Assembly (NCBI GenBank): GCA_012656075.1
Contig: JAAKBF010000151.1
Coordinates: forward strand, 992,001 to 1,056,000
Direction: 5' to 3'
Source of the DNA: Phytophthora hibernalis
Lineage: Eukaryota; Oomycota; Peronosporomycetes; Peronosporales; Peronosporaceae
Length of the DNA: 64,000 nucleotides
Shown in pieces: positions 18,917 through 31,543 of the stretch. The notes beneath the pieces are model-generated. The model did not search any database. It saw only the letters and a program-made list of their open reading frames with translations, and had not been told where the DNA came from. Positions within the stretch are counted from its first letter, which is position 1, and the number at the start of each line of letters is the position of its first letter. The position numbers and the translations under genes were made by a program.

Positions 18917-21108
18917 TCACAATCGCTCGCGGACACCAGCGCGAGTGAGGACTCGTAGTCGTTCATCACATCTGGGACATCTTCCATCAACTGTGTGCGC
19001 GGTCCCAGGATTCATCAGCTGGGAGTGTCCAAGCCAGCGCACCCGGTAATGATTCACGGGTGTCCGTCGGGTCCGTGCGCGTGTGCGGGTTCCAGTCTCG
19101 GAAGGCAGGCGCATATCGTGGTCGACCAGACGCTCCACGATCCAGCGTCGAGCACCCAATGCATCAATAAGGGGCGGCGGTGCTTGCGGCTGTATGGGGC
19201 TTGCTGCGACTGTCGACGTTCCTCGTGGTTCTGGGGTGCGACGTTCTGACGTTGTTGCGCAGGCGGAAGCCACTGCTCCGCGAGATGTCGGAACGGTTTC
19301 ATCACTTGGGGACCTTCGTCGGCGTGGTAGCACGGTCGGCGACGCACTCGCGTGTGGAGAGAGTGCTCTGACAGACTCGTCGTCGGCGTCGTCATCTGAG
19401 ATGCTGCGATTGAGCGGAGGGTCGACGTCCGGGATTGTCGCTGGGACATACGGCTTCAGGCGCCCGACGTAGAATTTTGGGTGCAGGCGCATCACTGCAG
19501 GAATGTCTAGGGTGTAGGCCTTCCCGATAACCTTAGTAATCTTGAACGGCCCGATGAAGCGTGGCGCGAGTTTGTTCGCGCCCAAGTTGATGATTGCAGT
19601 CGACTGGATGCCATCCGTAGATAACAGCACGCGCTCGCCTCGTCGAAAGGACGCCGTGTTCATGTCGGTCCGCAATCTACTTCTGCTTCCACAGCAACTT
19701 GCAGCGCGTCACGGTCGAATTGCGTGACGGTCTGAAGATGCAGCAGGAAATCGGATACGGCTGCCGAGTCGATCGTCGTCGGCAGTTCCTTAGGAGCGAA
19801 GTTGGCTTGGTCCGATGCCGACGCGACAGCTCCCGTCGCGCTACTGGTTGACAAGGTCTTTTTGTGAATAAGCTCATTGAGCGAGGCGTCGGGAGGTGTA
19901 CCCAGCGTACCTAGCTGGGCACCCGTGGTTACAGATGACTTTCGCATACCGTCATCCGACGTCCGGGGTTCACTTGATAACAGCGCCGGGTTGTTCGGCG
20001 CTCCTGCGTTCCTCCCCAACAAGAGTGGAACCGGGAGGTGCTTCGGCGCGCTGGATGACAAGGAGAGCAGAAACGCGCGGGTGCAGCGCGCTGTTAACGA
20101 AGAACGGCGTCAGCCCCGTCGACGCGTGAACCGCATTGTTCAGCGCGAATTATGCAAGCGGCAGGAAGGAGTTCCAGGACGTGAACGACGTGGCGTAACT
20201 GCGGAGTACGTCCTCCAGTACCCGGTTAACACGCTCCGTTTGCCCATCCGTCTCTGGATGGGCCGCCGTCGACATCAGCAGGCGCGTTCCGAGGAGTTCA
20301 AACATCCGCGTCCAGAAGGCGGATGTGAAGCGAGGATCTCTGTGGAGACGATGGATTCCGGTAGCCCATGGTGGCGGAAGACCAGGTCGATGAATAGCGC
20401 TGCCGAATCCTCGGCGGTCACTTGTAGCGACCGGAGCAAGATGAACCATCTTGCTGAAGCGATCGACGAAGACCAGGACGCCTGTCCGACCCTGGTCATC
20501 TCGGGGTAGTCCAAAGATAAAGTCCATGCTGACGGATCGCCACGCACCCGTGGAGATGGGTAGCGGACGAAGCGGGGCCTGATTGGACGCTGACGGTTTG
20601 ACGCGTTGACATATTTCGCAAGAGCGCACCCACTTGCGAATCCACTTGTACATCCGCCGCGAGTGTCTTTTCGCGGCCCAGATGACGCGTCGTGGAGCTC
20701 ATGCGCCAAGCGAGCACGGAGGTCGTCATCAACGGGAATGACGACGCGCGGAGCGTCGAACTTGTCGATCGTGTACGTCAATAGGCCATCGTCGAGCGCG
20801 TAGCGCGTAATGTGCGTACGCGTTGAACGAGTCAATTTCGCCAGTGTCTCCGCGGAGGGGTTGCGCAGATGCGTCATGATCGAGGAGTAAAACGAATCCT
20901 CTTCATACGCGTCAGCGATCTTCTGACGGAGTGGCATCACTGGACTCGACACCATCGAGTTGATGCCAAGTGCCTCGCACACCGCGCAATCCTCGTCGTC
21001 GTCCTCCTCATCAGGAATGCCCTGATGACGTCCCAGGCGCCGGGGGTCATAGTCCGGCCGTGAAAGTGCGTCGGCAAGAATGTTGTTCTTGCCAGGCTTT
21101 AAGTGCAC
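18917..21108 (-). pseudogene. Gypsy integrase region with chromodomain, broken
   Basis: Frame 21108-20275 covers the RNase H to integrase linker (MHLKPGKNNILADALSRPDY is the end of the RNase H domain). Frame 20653-20150 has the CEICQ part of the zinc finger, Asp in SMDFIFGLP, DPRFTSAFW and Glu in GQTERVNR. Frame 19675-18917 holds the GPFKI-VIG-AY-LDIP C-terminal domain, a Ser/Thr/Pro-rich linker and a chromodomain start (WIVERLVDHD...HYRVRWLGHS) that is cut short. The second catalytic Asp context is disturbed and several frame changes occur. Confidence 0.8.
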
Positions 21109-21222
21109 AACGAAGATGTACTCCGCGAAAAAGGAGAGTTATCACGCCATTCGTTTGAGAGAGATGGGGCTCTTCATCGCCGTCCGCAGCGACGCGTGAT
21201 CGGTGTACACCGCGAAGGTTTG

Positions 21223-22006
21223 TTATCCCAAGAGATACACTCTGAATTTAATCAGAGCGTAGCGCATCGCGAGAAGCTCCATGTCGTGAACCGGGTAATT
21301 CTTTTCATCCGGATTCAAGTGTCGTGACTGGTAGCTCACGACGCGCTCGTGGCCCTCATCGTCAAATTGCATGAGTGCGCAGCCGATGGTGAAATCAATC
21401 GCGTCACACACAACGTGGAACGGCCTTGATGTATCCGGAAGCATCAAGACAGGAGCTGATGCAAAGCTCTTCTTCACAGCGGCAAACGCATCATGGTGTT
21501 CAGGGCGAATTAACCAAGTCGCGTCCTTCTTTCAGCAGTGACGAGAGGGGCTGGATGAGCCCTGCGTAGTCCTTCGTGTATAGTTGGCGAGGCCCAACCA
21601 TTGACGCAGCTCCGTCGGGTTCTTGGGTGTTGGCCAATAACAAATCGAGGACACCTTCTCCGGATCGGTGCGAACGCCAGCCTTATTGACGTAGCAGCTA
21701 AGCACCGGAATCCCCGGAGCGCAGAAGACACACTTCTTCAAGTTTGCATACAGCTTGTTTTCACGCATCACTTGAAAGACCTGCCTCAAGTGGTGTTGCA
21801 GTCTCACTGACTGTATTAATGTCGACAGCGGGAGAGTCGGCACTCGTGAGCAGACATACTTGCTCGATGTCGCCCGACTTCAAGTCGCGTAGGAAGCGCT
21901 TCCAGGAAAGGCCTGAAAGCTGCACGATGGCATTCGCGTCGCAAGGCGGGTTCACCACTGCGACTGCTCGTACTCGGTTGGGAGAACCGTCCGAGTACTC
22001 TACCAC
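21223..22006 (-). pseudogene. Gypsy reverse transcriptase/RNase H fragments
   Basis: Frame 22006-21761 shows the pre-RT segment (LKSGDIEQVCLLTSADSP). Frame 21843-21532 resumes after the missing palm with the RT thumb and connection (ENKLYANLKKCVFC, then TPKNPTELRQWLGLANY). Frame 21477-21223 is the start of RNase H (PFHVVCDAIDFTIGCALMQ, NYPVHDMELLA). The deletion of the active-site region around 21830 inactivates the enzyme. Confidence 0.78.
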
Positions 22007-22364
22007 GCTGATCAGCTCGGTGGGCGGGAGCGCGCTCTGTGTCCCACAACGCCTCCGCAGTATTCGTCGTCGTCGTGACTTCCGGCGCTTGACTTCCTCA
22101 GTTGCCTCGAGGTATCGCTCGAGGCCGAAATCGCATCGTCACTGGACGAGGATTCACTTGATGACGATTCAACCTCCTCTAGGTGTGGGAACTCGTTTTC
22201 GACCACGCCGGTATCGCGCAGGTGTGGGTCCTGCGTGAGTACGTCATTCTGTACGGGAGCCGCTGCTCGACCGCGTTGTTCACATGCGGGAGCCGCTGCT
22301 CTTCCGCCTCATTCGCGTACGGGAGCCGCTGCACGACCGTCTCGTTCGTTGTACTCTCGCGCGC

Positions 22365-22920
22365 TCACGAGAGGCTGTGGTTTGCTGACTCCGCGACGGA
22401 TGTCGCACACTCCAGACAGTGAGTGCCATCGCTCGCTCGTAGTAGGGGTGGTGTCGTGGCAGATCTGTCCACGACGGAGACATGGGGCGTCGGGGCGACG
22501 AGGAGGAGAGTGAACACCTTGCTAACGTCAAACCCAACCCGACGCCGAACCGATCGGGCTAACCAGTCGATCTCTGGCTGGTAGCGGACAAGCCACGGCA
22601 TTCCGAGGATGCAGTCGAACGCATAGTTCATCTCGATTACCAGGAAGTCATCATTACTGCGGAACCCGTCGAATGTGTACGGAAGAGTAACATCTCGGCG
22701 AGGAGCGCGGAGTGACTTGCCGTAATCAAGTTTGACGACAATCTCACCCAATCCCTCGCGTACTCGCACATGCGGAGGAAGGAGCAAGAAGCAGTTCGCA
22801 CGAATGAAGTTGTTCGTGGCTCCGGAGTCAAGCAGCGCGCGGAGCGGCGCTCCGCGCCGGACTAACGAGGATCAGCTTGTTGTCGCCCGACGTGGTGGTG
22901 GCGTTGAAGTGTGCATGTAG
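22365..22920 (-). pseudogene. Gypsy aspartic protease region
   Basis: The frame 22787-22365 contains the downstream half of a retroviral-type protease (LRAPRRDVTLPYTF, then FDCILGMPWLVRYQPEIDW). The upstream active-site loop appears in another frame around 22800-22880 with a DSGATNNFI-like reading. It is frame-broken. Confidence 0.65.
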
Positions 22921-23203
22921 CACGAGGGAGCTAGGAGGACCGGTTGTCATCGGGGGACCGGGTCCTCCATTCCAGCCAGTAGGGTACTGGTCTCGGCCGT
23001 TTGGGTGGGCAACCGAGAAGTTGTCATCGGGATGTCTGATGGCCTCAACGCTCGCGAACACAGTAGCCGGTGCTCGGCACACTGCTGCACGGTGACCTGA
23101 CTTTCAACAACGGAAGAACGTCAGTTGACGACCACTGTTGTTGCTGCCACGGGGGCGTCGAGAAGTCGAGGTAGAGAATGACCTCGACTTCGTCTCAATA
23201 GCG

Positions 23204-23999
23204 TCAATCTCCATAGGCTCGGCTTCCGACACCCGAGCCTCGGGCATCAGCGCCCGCGCATAAGAAGATGCGACCGTGTAGCCCGAGGGCGAAGGCAGCT
23301 TCGATGGTCTTCGGCTCCACTCGAGTGAGGCAGTATCGCGTCATACCCTCACGAATTCCGAAGATGAAGACATGAACTTGAGACGGCACGTCGACAGGAT
23401 TCGTTATGATACACGAAATCAAGTGGCGTGTCTTCTGGACGTAGTCGCGCATCGACATTTTCCTTGGCGGAGCGCGAAGGAGCTCGCGCGCAACCGGGAC
23501 TCATCTTGCGGGGGCTCGAACGCAAGACGCAAGTCACTCTGGATAGCGTCCAGAGTCGGGAGCGCAGCGGCGTCGGCTTCGAGTCGGCCAAGCGCCCACT
23601 CTTTGGCTTTGCCGGCCAGTCGCGACAGCAAGAAGTTCACCTGTGCTGACTCGGCCTCGGGCAGTCTCGAGTCAATCGCATTGTCGATCTCTCGAAACCA
23701 GCGATTCAGCGGGAGGCGATCTTGTCCAACTCCGGAATACGCGGACGTCTCGATCTTGAAGACATCTCCTTCGTGGAACGCGAGGGATTCTGTACCCGCC
23801 GTTTTGCTTCGGCAAGCTCGCGTTCCATGAACTCTTGGGCAGCTTGACGCTGCGATTCTGCGGTCGCCGAACTCAGCAGCGTGGCGACGACGGCCTCACC
23901 GGTCACATCGGCGATGCGATGGAGAGCTTCCCACTCAATCCGCGTGAGGTGGGGAAAGCTTCTATGCTCCAGGGTTACCCCCACGTCTTCAGGCTCCAA
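23204..23999 (-). pseudogene. Gypsy gag fragments
   Basis: Frames 23999-23706, 23640-23419 and 23458-23204 carry gag-type helices: LSRLAGKAKEWALGRL, DYVQKTRHLIS, and VFIFGIREGMTRYCL-TRVEP-TIEAAF, as in chromoviral capsid domains. The zinc knuckle expected downstream is not evident. Confidence 0.65.
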
Positions 24000-24050
24000 T
24001 ACTTGACTCCTCTTGATCTTGGTCGTTGGAAGGACTACAAAGTGCTACCA

Positions 24051-24431
24051 GGTAACTTATAAAAATACATGAACGATCTGTTCAAAATATGTGAAACGTA
24101 CAATAACTGCCAGTCGTAGTTAAATGTGTAATTACCAGGAATTGATAGCCATTTGATTTTGGAGGATTGGATATTCATATGAATACATGCACGAATATTC
24201 ATATTCATTCGATTCAGCTCGCTAGAATGAATATTAATATGACCTCCGCCAGTCGACCTCATTCAAGCTTTTAAATTAACAAAGTCGTGCCACGCCCGAA
24301 GAAGCTCTGAAATTTGATACAGTAAACTGCCTCCTTATCGAACAGGCGAAACATAGTAAAACGTTGAGGTGTATGTAGGGTATACCGGTTACTAAAAATC
24401 TGTCAATCGATCAAGGTATGGGTGAAAGATT
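24051..24431. other. A+T-rich repeat relic
   Basis: Contains a diverged end of the 16841 element family at about 24137-24160, followed by AATATTAATATGACCTCCGCC, which also occurs near 17680. No gene seen. Confidence 0.45.
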
Positions 24432-25096
24432 GTGGAAGGCATGACCGCTACCATTGCTGACAACGTCGGCGACATTGCCGGAGCGGGATCGGTCCTGCTC
24501 GGCTTGCTCGCTGAGCAACGTGCGCCACTCTGGTCATCTCAACACAAAGCCCGGAGATCATCGGAGCCGGTTGTCCCCGCTCGTGATCACGGCCACGGGT
24601 ATCTTCGTGTCCGCTATCATTAGCTTCCTCGCCATCCACGTGTGACCCGTTGATAAAGAGAAGGACATCGAGACTGTGCTAAATGTGCAGTTCTTCGGCT
24701 ACACTCTGCTCATGGCCATTCTCATCGTACCGGTTGCCATGTGACTGCTGCCGTCGACCTGCACGATCGGCGGTTCGTACGATGTGACCCCTATTCGTGA
24801 CCTTTACTGCGTTGCCGTCGGTCTTTGGGGCGGCTGTATCGTTGTCTTTGCACGAAGCAAATCACATCGCACAGTTACCCGTCGTGCATGAGGTTGCCCA
24901 GGGTTGCGAGACCGATGCTGCTACCAACATCATCTACCGCTTTGCTCTTGGCTACAAGTCGGCTATTTTTCCGCTTACGATTATTTGGATCGTTGTGTAC
25001 ATTGACTTCTCGACCTCTGGTATCTATGGTGCTGCTCTTGTCTTCCTGAGCACGCTTGCCACCTATATGGCAATTGACGTCTTTTGGAGAGCGTAA
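24432..25096 (+). pseudogene. V-type H+-translocating pyrophosphatase fragment
   Basis: Successive plus-strand frames match the core of membrane-bound pyrophosphatase: IADNVGDIAGAGSVLLG, then ITATGIFVSAIISFLAIHV, DKEKDIETVLNVQFF, PSTCTIGGSYDVTPIRDLYC-VAVGLWGGCIV, and EVAQGCETDAATNIIYRFALGYKSAIFP. These include metal/pyrophosphate-binding loops and the GYKSAI region. Frame changes and stops occur near 24645, 24740 and 24850, and both the N- and C-terminal parts are missing. The parent enzyme pumps protons across vacuolar-type membranes using pyrophosphate. This copy is a dispersed, non-functional fragment with no visible intron. Confidence 0.8.
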
Positions 25097-28000
25097 TCTA
25101 TTATCTCTTTCGCGATACGAGGGCTCATTTCTCGCCCTTGAAGCCCTTTCCCAAAACGCGGTGGAAAATTACCCCTTGAATGGCGAAAATGCTCTTTTTA
25201 AGAATAAGTTCAACTATTTATGAACCCTATTTTGTAACATATCCTAAACAGTACTTGAAGTAAACATTTTAGCATACTGATACCAAAGACTAATAGATCA
25301 GGCAGTACTAGAAAATCACCGAAGATAACTTTTGGCATAGGATAGGCAAAACCAGTACCGTGAAATCGTTAAAGGGCGAATTTTGCGCCCTTTAAGAAAT
25401 GACTGGCTTATATTTAAATACTTTATTTTAGCTAGGTGGATCGCAAAAGGGTTAGATTCAGGAGAAAACGTACCTAAAAATGCACCTAAAATGCACTATA
25501 AGTCCTAATGTAAATTACCCGATTTGGACAATTTGCTCTAAAATCGGCCTAAATTACCACCAGGTAATTTACCATTCAATAGTCAAAACAAGTAAATACC
25601 TCGCAGGGGACAACCTTGACTTCATTCCGCATTCTACTATGGAGATCAACGACTACTGCCAACACAAGGCTGGGGAGACCAACAGCGCCTTCGGGGCTTA
25701 GTTGACAAGGCACCATCCAAACAGTGTCTCGGAACTCGTTCCCACAGCGTCACGGCGAAGGCAGGGCAGAGCCCCCCACCGGAGACGAAAGTGTGAGGGC
25801 AATACGTGAGGCCGGAGGTTCTATTTCCATATCGCGAGCGAAGTGAACCGGAGGGGCGCTCCGCCAAGCGAAGCGCGGCTGGTAACGAGGGGAACGCGGA
25901 TAATTTGCTCTAACAACCGATCTAAAAACTGCAATATACCGCGATATCTTACTGTATTTTTAGGTCTTTTAGTCATTTTAGGTACGTTTTTTAGGCATCA
26001 AGGTATTAAGTATAAAATACCAGATCGCTGCCGAAACCACCCCGAGAAGTCCGAGAAGAAAGAGCGTCTCCCACACTTAACGACGGAACGGTTCTGTCTT
26101 TTGGAGAGCGCGGGGCAACAGTTCTTCGACACGGCTCTCGTCTATCTGGTACATGTAGACTCTACCATATCTGGTATAACAACGTCGTTAAGTCACCCGT
26201 TTGCAACTTTGTTGACTTGTTGCAGGAATGGCGCATGATTTCAAATGTGCAACCTTTCGTTTACACAGTTCTTCATGGGGTTATTTTACGGGATAGCAGT
26301 AAGGTACCAGCCCAAATCAGGCGGGCCGGTACTACTGAACCCGGAATTTGTGGTCCGGTATTCGATATTGCTGAAGCCGGTTATACCGACTTTTTCATGT
26401 GGCGGATTGATATTAATACAAGTGACGGATTGATAGAGACGTGCTGGATTGACAGATTCAAGCCTTGGCTGATATTTCGAGTTAACCACTCCGGGTTGTT
26501 CCTTCACTCGTTACTCCGTGAGGGATGTAACTCAGCGTCTGGAGGTTCTTAACGCCAGAACTTGTCGCCCAGACCGCGACCCGTCTGGAGAACCTGCACC
26601 TGGGGGTTTAGGCAAGTATGTGGCGAAGTCGATGAACACTTTCGGTCGCCCAGGGTGTATAGCGCAAGCCCAACCCGACTTTCCTAAAAGACGGTTGTAA
26701 TCCTGAACGTAAATTACGTCCAGGAATGGCGGTGTGTCTCCTTGTGCAATCCCTTTCGGTGTCGTTTATCTTCGATACTTGGATTCGCGCCGTATGAGTT
26801 GTTCTACACGTGTAGGTATTGAGTGTGGGGCTGAACGTAACCTTCTTGGACGTAGCTTCCACGGCTCGAGATAACCACTATACAAAACAGAGTTATACAA
26901 ACTATGTAGCCGTCACTTATTCTTTGAGACCCTGAGACGGTGGGTCTATACTCCAGTCAACTAAGCCACTTCCAGGACACTGGTCAGTCCTGGGTGGCTG
27001 TTCAAAACGCGCACCACCCCCACTAGTGAGGGAAAATAAACAGAACAACACAGACCTATCACTCGATAATCAGATTCTTCAAATCCCTAGACGTAGACTA
27101 TCTTAAACGTCCAAAGATGTAGTTAATATGAAATGCGGGAGTCAACCGTTCAAGGATGTTCAGCACAACTAGGAAATGGAATAGAACGGATCACTCCAGG
27201 ACGGGTTACGTCTGGTCCCCGTTTAACTTGGCTCGACTTACTTAACGAGAGTCCCTCACCGGTTGTCGCACAGCCTGATGAGCCCTTAGTAGTCAACACG
27301 CCTCGAGGTCCTCCAGGATAAACGTCTGGCAGGTTTCTTCCGGACTTGTGGGCTATAGGGTAAAACGAACTCTGTTTGTCTGTTATCTGTTGTTGGCTAT
27401 CTTCTACTGTTGACTTGCACTTCTTTCGTTAATCTTGATTTCACTATGAAAGTGTTGACGTCGACCACTTCGGGTCAGGCGTTGCGTGCGTCTGACACTG
27501 GGTCAGGCACGTGGGTACACATGGAAGGTACCTTGGGAAAATCCAGCTTGCGTATCTTGCGCAGCTTCTGATTTGTTCTTGATCGGTCGAGGTGGTCGGT
27601 CGTTAACATCTTGGCTTTGTATACTGGAATCTTGTACGTCCAGGGATGCACGTTCAGGACTACGTTCGTCGTCCAGGGCTGCAATCGTTCGGGTTGGTAT
27701 CATTCAGGACTCCAAGGCTGTGATAGTGGTAGTTCTGCTTCGGGAGATCTTGGTCATGCTCATATACGGGTCTTCACTTATGCCAGGACAGGTGGCTCTC
27801 CGGTATTGGGCCCAACGGAGGCACTTGTACGCACCCTAGGGGCTTTACCTGTCGTCGGGAATCTTGGCAACCGTACCGCAGTACATAGTCTTTCAGGGTT
27901 GCCGAGCCCATCCATAGCTAACCGCAAGCTCCACCGCACTCCGTCATTTTTCCACATTATCCACGTGTCACACTCCACTTGGCCTTATTCTCCCCCAACC

Positions 28001-28133
28001 AATCAGACTTTCTTGAGAGGCAGCTGCTTGGGACTCGGGGTAAAATCCGAAGTCACATCGTGTCACAATCGTCTACCTTAAATCTGATTCGTATCTAGTG
28101 TAAAATACACAATCGTACTAACCCGAACGCCGG
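25097..28133. other. Repeat-rich intergenic region
   Basis: No recognisable gene. The left part (25100-25640) is A+T-rich with several TAGGT/AGGTA-type words. 25640-25900 is G+C-rich and resembles a separate repeat. 26000-28080 holds only short unrelated frames. It is probably the remains of several transposons. Confidence 0.5.
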
Positions 28134-28135
28134 GT

Positions 28136-29392
28136 GTCACACACCAACTTGTGTGGGGCACGTACTCGTACTTATGCGGGCTTGTGTGGACCACACGGAA
28201 GAACATTGGGTCTCCCCTTTCATAAGTTCTTTTGCACGGCAAACGGTCAACCATGCCAACACAAGCGATCTCCAACGGAAAGTGCAGCCACCAGCCCGCA
28301 AGTATTTCTTGTTCGTATTATATGTAGTTTCTTACTGCTGCTTCTTGCGCTTCCAGTGGTGATAAGGAACAGAGCGTACTTCAGGATTTGCATCATGTAG
28401 AGCCTGGCGGGTCCGCGCAACGTGGTCGCAGCTCGCTCGGGGCGAAGCTTATGCGGGCTGGCAGACGGCTTCAGTGAAACATTTGGTATCGATAGGTAGT
28501 AGAGGCGATCTGCTTCATCCTGCGTCCCTGGACGTTGTATTTTGGTGCTTCCAGCGCCTGCTTCCACGCCGGCAATAATGTGGCGCACGCGCACGGACCA
28601 TTCGGAGTACATCTTGCGTTTTGAAGGAGAAAATTGGAGGATTGCAGTGCTCGAAACGGATGATATCCTGCGGCCGGATTGCCTAACCACCATAAACGCC
28701 ACACGGTTAATGCGTCGAGCTGCGGGAACATGAATCCGTCAGGCATTCGGTGGAAGCGACGATCAGATGACCAGTAATAAGCAGTATTACTGGGAATTTG
28801 TGTAGCCATAACTTGCTGTTCAGCCGCCACTTCTCACCACAACCCGGCTTCCTGCAGCAGCGATCGAATCGTTTCCACAAGCGTATATCTAGTAATACTT
28901 GACCCCCGATGCATTTATCTTCAAGTAGCTTGCCGAAACCTTCTAACAACACATCCGGTAGCTGTTGCACATCATTACGGGTTTCGAGGTGCTGTTGAAA
29001 GAGCTCAACGTGCGTAGGGATTCCAGTTCGCCGCAGCCACGACTCCGTCCCCGTAAAAATCAAACCTTTCAGTTTTGTCAAAGCCTCCGGATTGCGAAAC
29101 ACGTAGGACGATAACAGCGGGTGCTTTTGCTAAAGCCGCTCGCGTATAAAGGTTGCGTGAGTTACAATCGAGACCCTGGTGTCCGGTGGGGTCTTGGGAT
29201 CTCGGCGGGTGTTCGCTCGGGCGCAGATTGCAGAATGAGGCGTTGCCTGTGCGGTTCGCTGGAATTCCCCCTGGGACAAGGCTTCCCGTTTGGTTGTGGG
29301 GGTGTAATGGGTCCACTTGACACGGGGTGACCATTGTTCTCTGTGGTGTGCCCCACAGCATTGGTGTCCGCCATACGCGTGGTGTGTGGCAC
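28136..29392. mobile_element. Possible inverted-repeat transposon with one relic gene
   Basis: The left end (TGTCACACACCA at 28136, then GTGGGGCAC...CCACACGGAAGAACATTGGGT) and the right end read on the opposite strand (GTGCCACACACCA ending at 29392, then GTGGGGCACACCACAGAGAACAATGG) are similar, suggesting imperfect terminal inverted repeats of about 80 bp around a minus-strand relic gene. I saw no target duplication. Confidence 0.35.
28471..29102 (-). pseudogene. Relic of a dispersed oomycete protein family
   Basis: Frame 29102-28707 (starting MFRNPEALTKLKGLIFTGTE) and frame 28830-28471 are consecutive. The latter contains YYWSSDRRFHRMPDGFMFPQ followed by VWRLWWLGN and a Tyr-His-Pro-Phe-Arg segment. 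I recall a W-x-DGR-x-H-x-VP-x-GF-x-FP...W-x-LWF-G pattern from repetitive Phytophthora proteins, but cannot name a function. Frames are broken at about 28770. Confidence 0.4.
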
Positions 29393-31033
29393 GTCAAGGA
29401 TTTAAGTAGTACTTCAGTCGTACTTAAGTTGTACGCCAGTTGTATTAAAGCAGTACATCAAATGGGTGGACCCCATTTGGACAGATCAGATTAGACAGAG
29501 ATTCAGGATGCAGATAGTTACAGTAACTTAATTTGCCACTTCAGTGCGCGGTGCCAGTTGTTTGCACGATGTAGGCTTTTAACCAATCGTCTCTCTCAAA
29601 TTCGATTTTCAGCATTCTGATTGGATGTGCTCTTCAGCACCACTTTAGTGCTTACTTTTTACATCAAAAACCGATCTGATTATACAGTATCGTTTTAGGG
29701 AGTTATTCTTTTTGTGAGCTAGCGAACAAAAGACCAAGGAGGAAGTCGAAGAAAGTCGCGCGCCCCCAGGCATCAAGCTGCGACGTTGATGGACGTCAGC
29801 TTCGTGGACCTGTTGCCAACGCTAGAACGATACTGCACTTGTGAGACCTGTGGGCTCATGTGCAGATTGTGGGCGTCCCCATCCGAACGAGACTGCCACC
29901 CAGGACGAACCCTCTCATTTGAAATTGTGTGTCTATCTATTTTGACGGGTATTTTATTTTAGATGGAATAATGACATGCTTGGAACAGGGCGGTGTACTG
30001 GTAGGATTCCCGCCAATAGCAACTCATCTATACGTGTTTGTGGGTGTTGCAGGTTCCAAGATATTCAGGACGAATGGTGAGGATGACGTTGTATGCTCAA
30101 CTCGTGTCGGTTCGAGTTGTAGGGACTTTAATGCAATCGGTATGGCTGGCTAAATCCTGTTGTGCTGCGCATATAGGACGACCCGTCGATGTGGTGAACG
30201 TCTGACGCATCAGGTGGCTTAGCCTACTATCATATGCAGTCGTTCAAGCCTCGCACCGCTCTTTAAAAGTCGTGAAGCCTGCAGGAACAAATGTAAGGCG
30301 GTACGTAGTGAGTGAAAGCGATAGATCCAAACTGCGGTCAACAGCAACATTTTTAGCCACCTCTACTGCCGTGAGAAGAGCAAAGGGCTCTGCGTTTTCA
30401 TTCAGGTCGAATGCTTCCTCAGTACAATGAAAATGCGACAACAAGGTGTGATTTAGCTAGGAAGCACGAAACTGGTCACCCTTCGTTTAGCTTCAATTTT
30501 GAATGTCCATAGCATTGAATGTCCATAGCATTCCACACAATTTTCATATTTTGAAAAAACAACAACGTCTCAAATTAACGATCTGAGCAAATTTAAACGA
30601 AACCGCGCACTAAAGTGGCAAAATAAGTTAGCAGTAGTTAGAACTACACCAGTGTTCTGAATATAAATCAGTTTAGCTCTAACCCGGAAGTTCGCAAGTC
30701 AATTGGTACTCGGTACAATATTGGACAGGAAGGCCAGGCCTTTGCAAGCTTACAGCAGGAACGGCAGGCGTCTGTTGTGGTTATCACGTTAACGCTTCCT
30801 CTAAAGCTAAGGTCCGTGTGATCCCCATCACACCTACAGCGTCCGCGGAGCGGCGCCCAGAGAGCTACATGTAGTCCTGTGGTTGCTTGATAGTGTTTGT
30901 TTACCGACGAGTGTGTGGAAGTTGACATTGTCAATGTGTCGTGGGTTGGAGTTCCGTGTTTTGCAAAAGCATCCAAGAACGTTTCCGTCCCCGAAGTTGA
31001 AACACTCTGAACTCAAAATAGTGACACTAAATT
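29393..31033. other. Intergenic region without clear genes
   Basis: Short frames only. At 29405-29455 a tandem-like run of GTACTT/GTACG words (three imperfect copies of AGTxGTACTTAAGT) occurs. 30480-30530 has a direct repeat of GAATGTCCATAGCATT. The last 200 bases are the presumed promoter of the MED28-like gene. Confidence 0.4.
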
Positions 31034-31072
31034 ATGACCAAGTACCGGTATTGCATTTTCGATTTCTACACG

Positions 31073-31543
31073 ATGGTCGAAGGTGTGCAGGAGGTGAACG
31101 GCACGACTGCGTCTGCGTCTGCGGGCGAGACGGCGCTGTCGGAGATGAACGCGGCGTTCGCGAGCTGCCTGTCGCTCGTGTGTCCGCCCATCCAGTACCC
31201 GCCGCACTGCCGCTTCAACCCGGTGCGGGACGCGGCCGACACGGCGGAGATCGAGGCGCGACTGGAGGAGTTCTTCCTGCACGCCAAGCAGCTGGAGCAG
31301 CTGTTCCTGAACGACACGGCGGACAACTTGTCCTCCATGAGTCTCGAGACGTCCACCACGGACGCGGAGGTGGACACAGAGGCCGGACGACAGCAGCGGA
31401 GCGAGCTGGAGATGGAGATCCTCAACCTGGAGGCGGAGCTGGCGGAGAAGAACGACCTGGTGGAGAAGTACACGGACGTGGTGCGAGGCTGGGAGGGAAA
31501 GTTCAAGAGACTGGACCACCGCATGTCCCCGGACAGAGAGTGA
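31073..31543 (+). CDS. MED28: Mediator subunit 28-like protein
   Basis: From ATG 31073 the product is about 156 residues (an upstream in-frame ATG at 31034 would add 13). The layout matches Med28: an N-terminal helix ALSEMNAAFASCLSLVC, a second helix IEARLEEFFLHAKQLEQLFLN, a Ser/Thr-rich linker, then a C-terminal coiled coil LEMEILNLEAELAEKNDLVEKYTDVVRGWEGKF, equivalent to the ELxxKDxLVxKxxxxLxxW segment of animal Med28. Med28 sits in the Mediator head and links transcription factors to RNA polymerase II. Length is close to the family norm. The assignment is from pattern, so another small coiled-coil protein is possible. Confidence 0.6.
   Translation: MVEGVQEVNGTTASASAGETALSEMNAAFASCLSLVCPPIQYPPHCRFNPVRDAADTAEIEARLEEFFLHAKQLEQLFLNDTADNLSSMSLETSTTDAEVDTEAGRQQRSELEMEILNLEAELAEKNDLVEKYTDVVRGWEGKFKRLDHRMSPDRE

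Larger units (their letters stand above)
18127..24050 (-). mobile_element. Decayed Ty3/Gypsy chromovirus
   Basis: Reading on the minus strand, fragments appear in the order gag, aspartic protease, reverse transcriptase, RNase H, integrase, chromodomain: the Ty3/Gypsy order. Frames are broken many times. The reverse-transcriptase palm (YxDD region) is missing around 21830. A 3' LTR is visible; a matching 5' LTR is not, so the element is truncated at its 5' end near 24050. It is non-functional. Confidence 0.82.
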
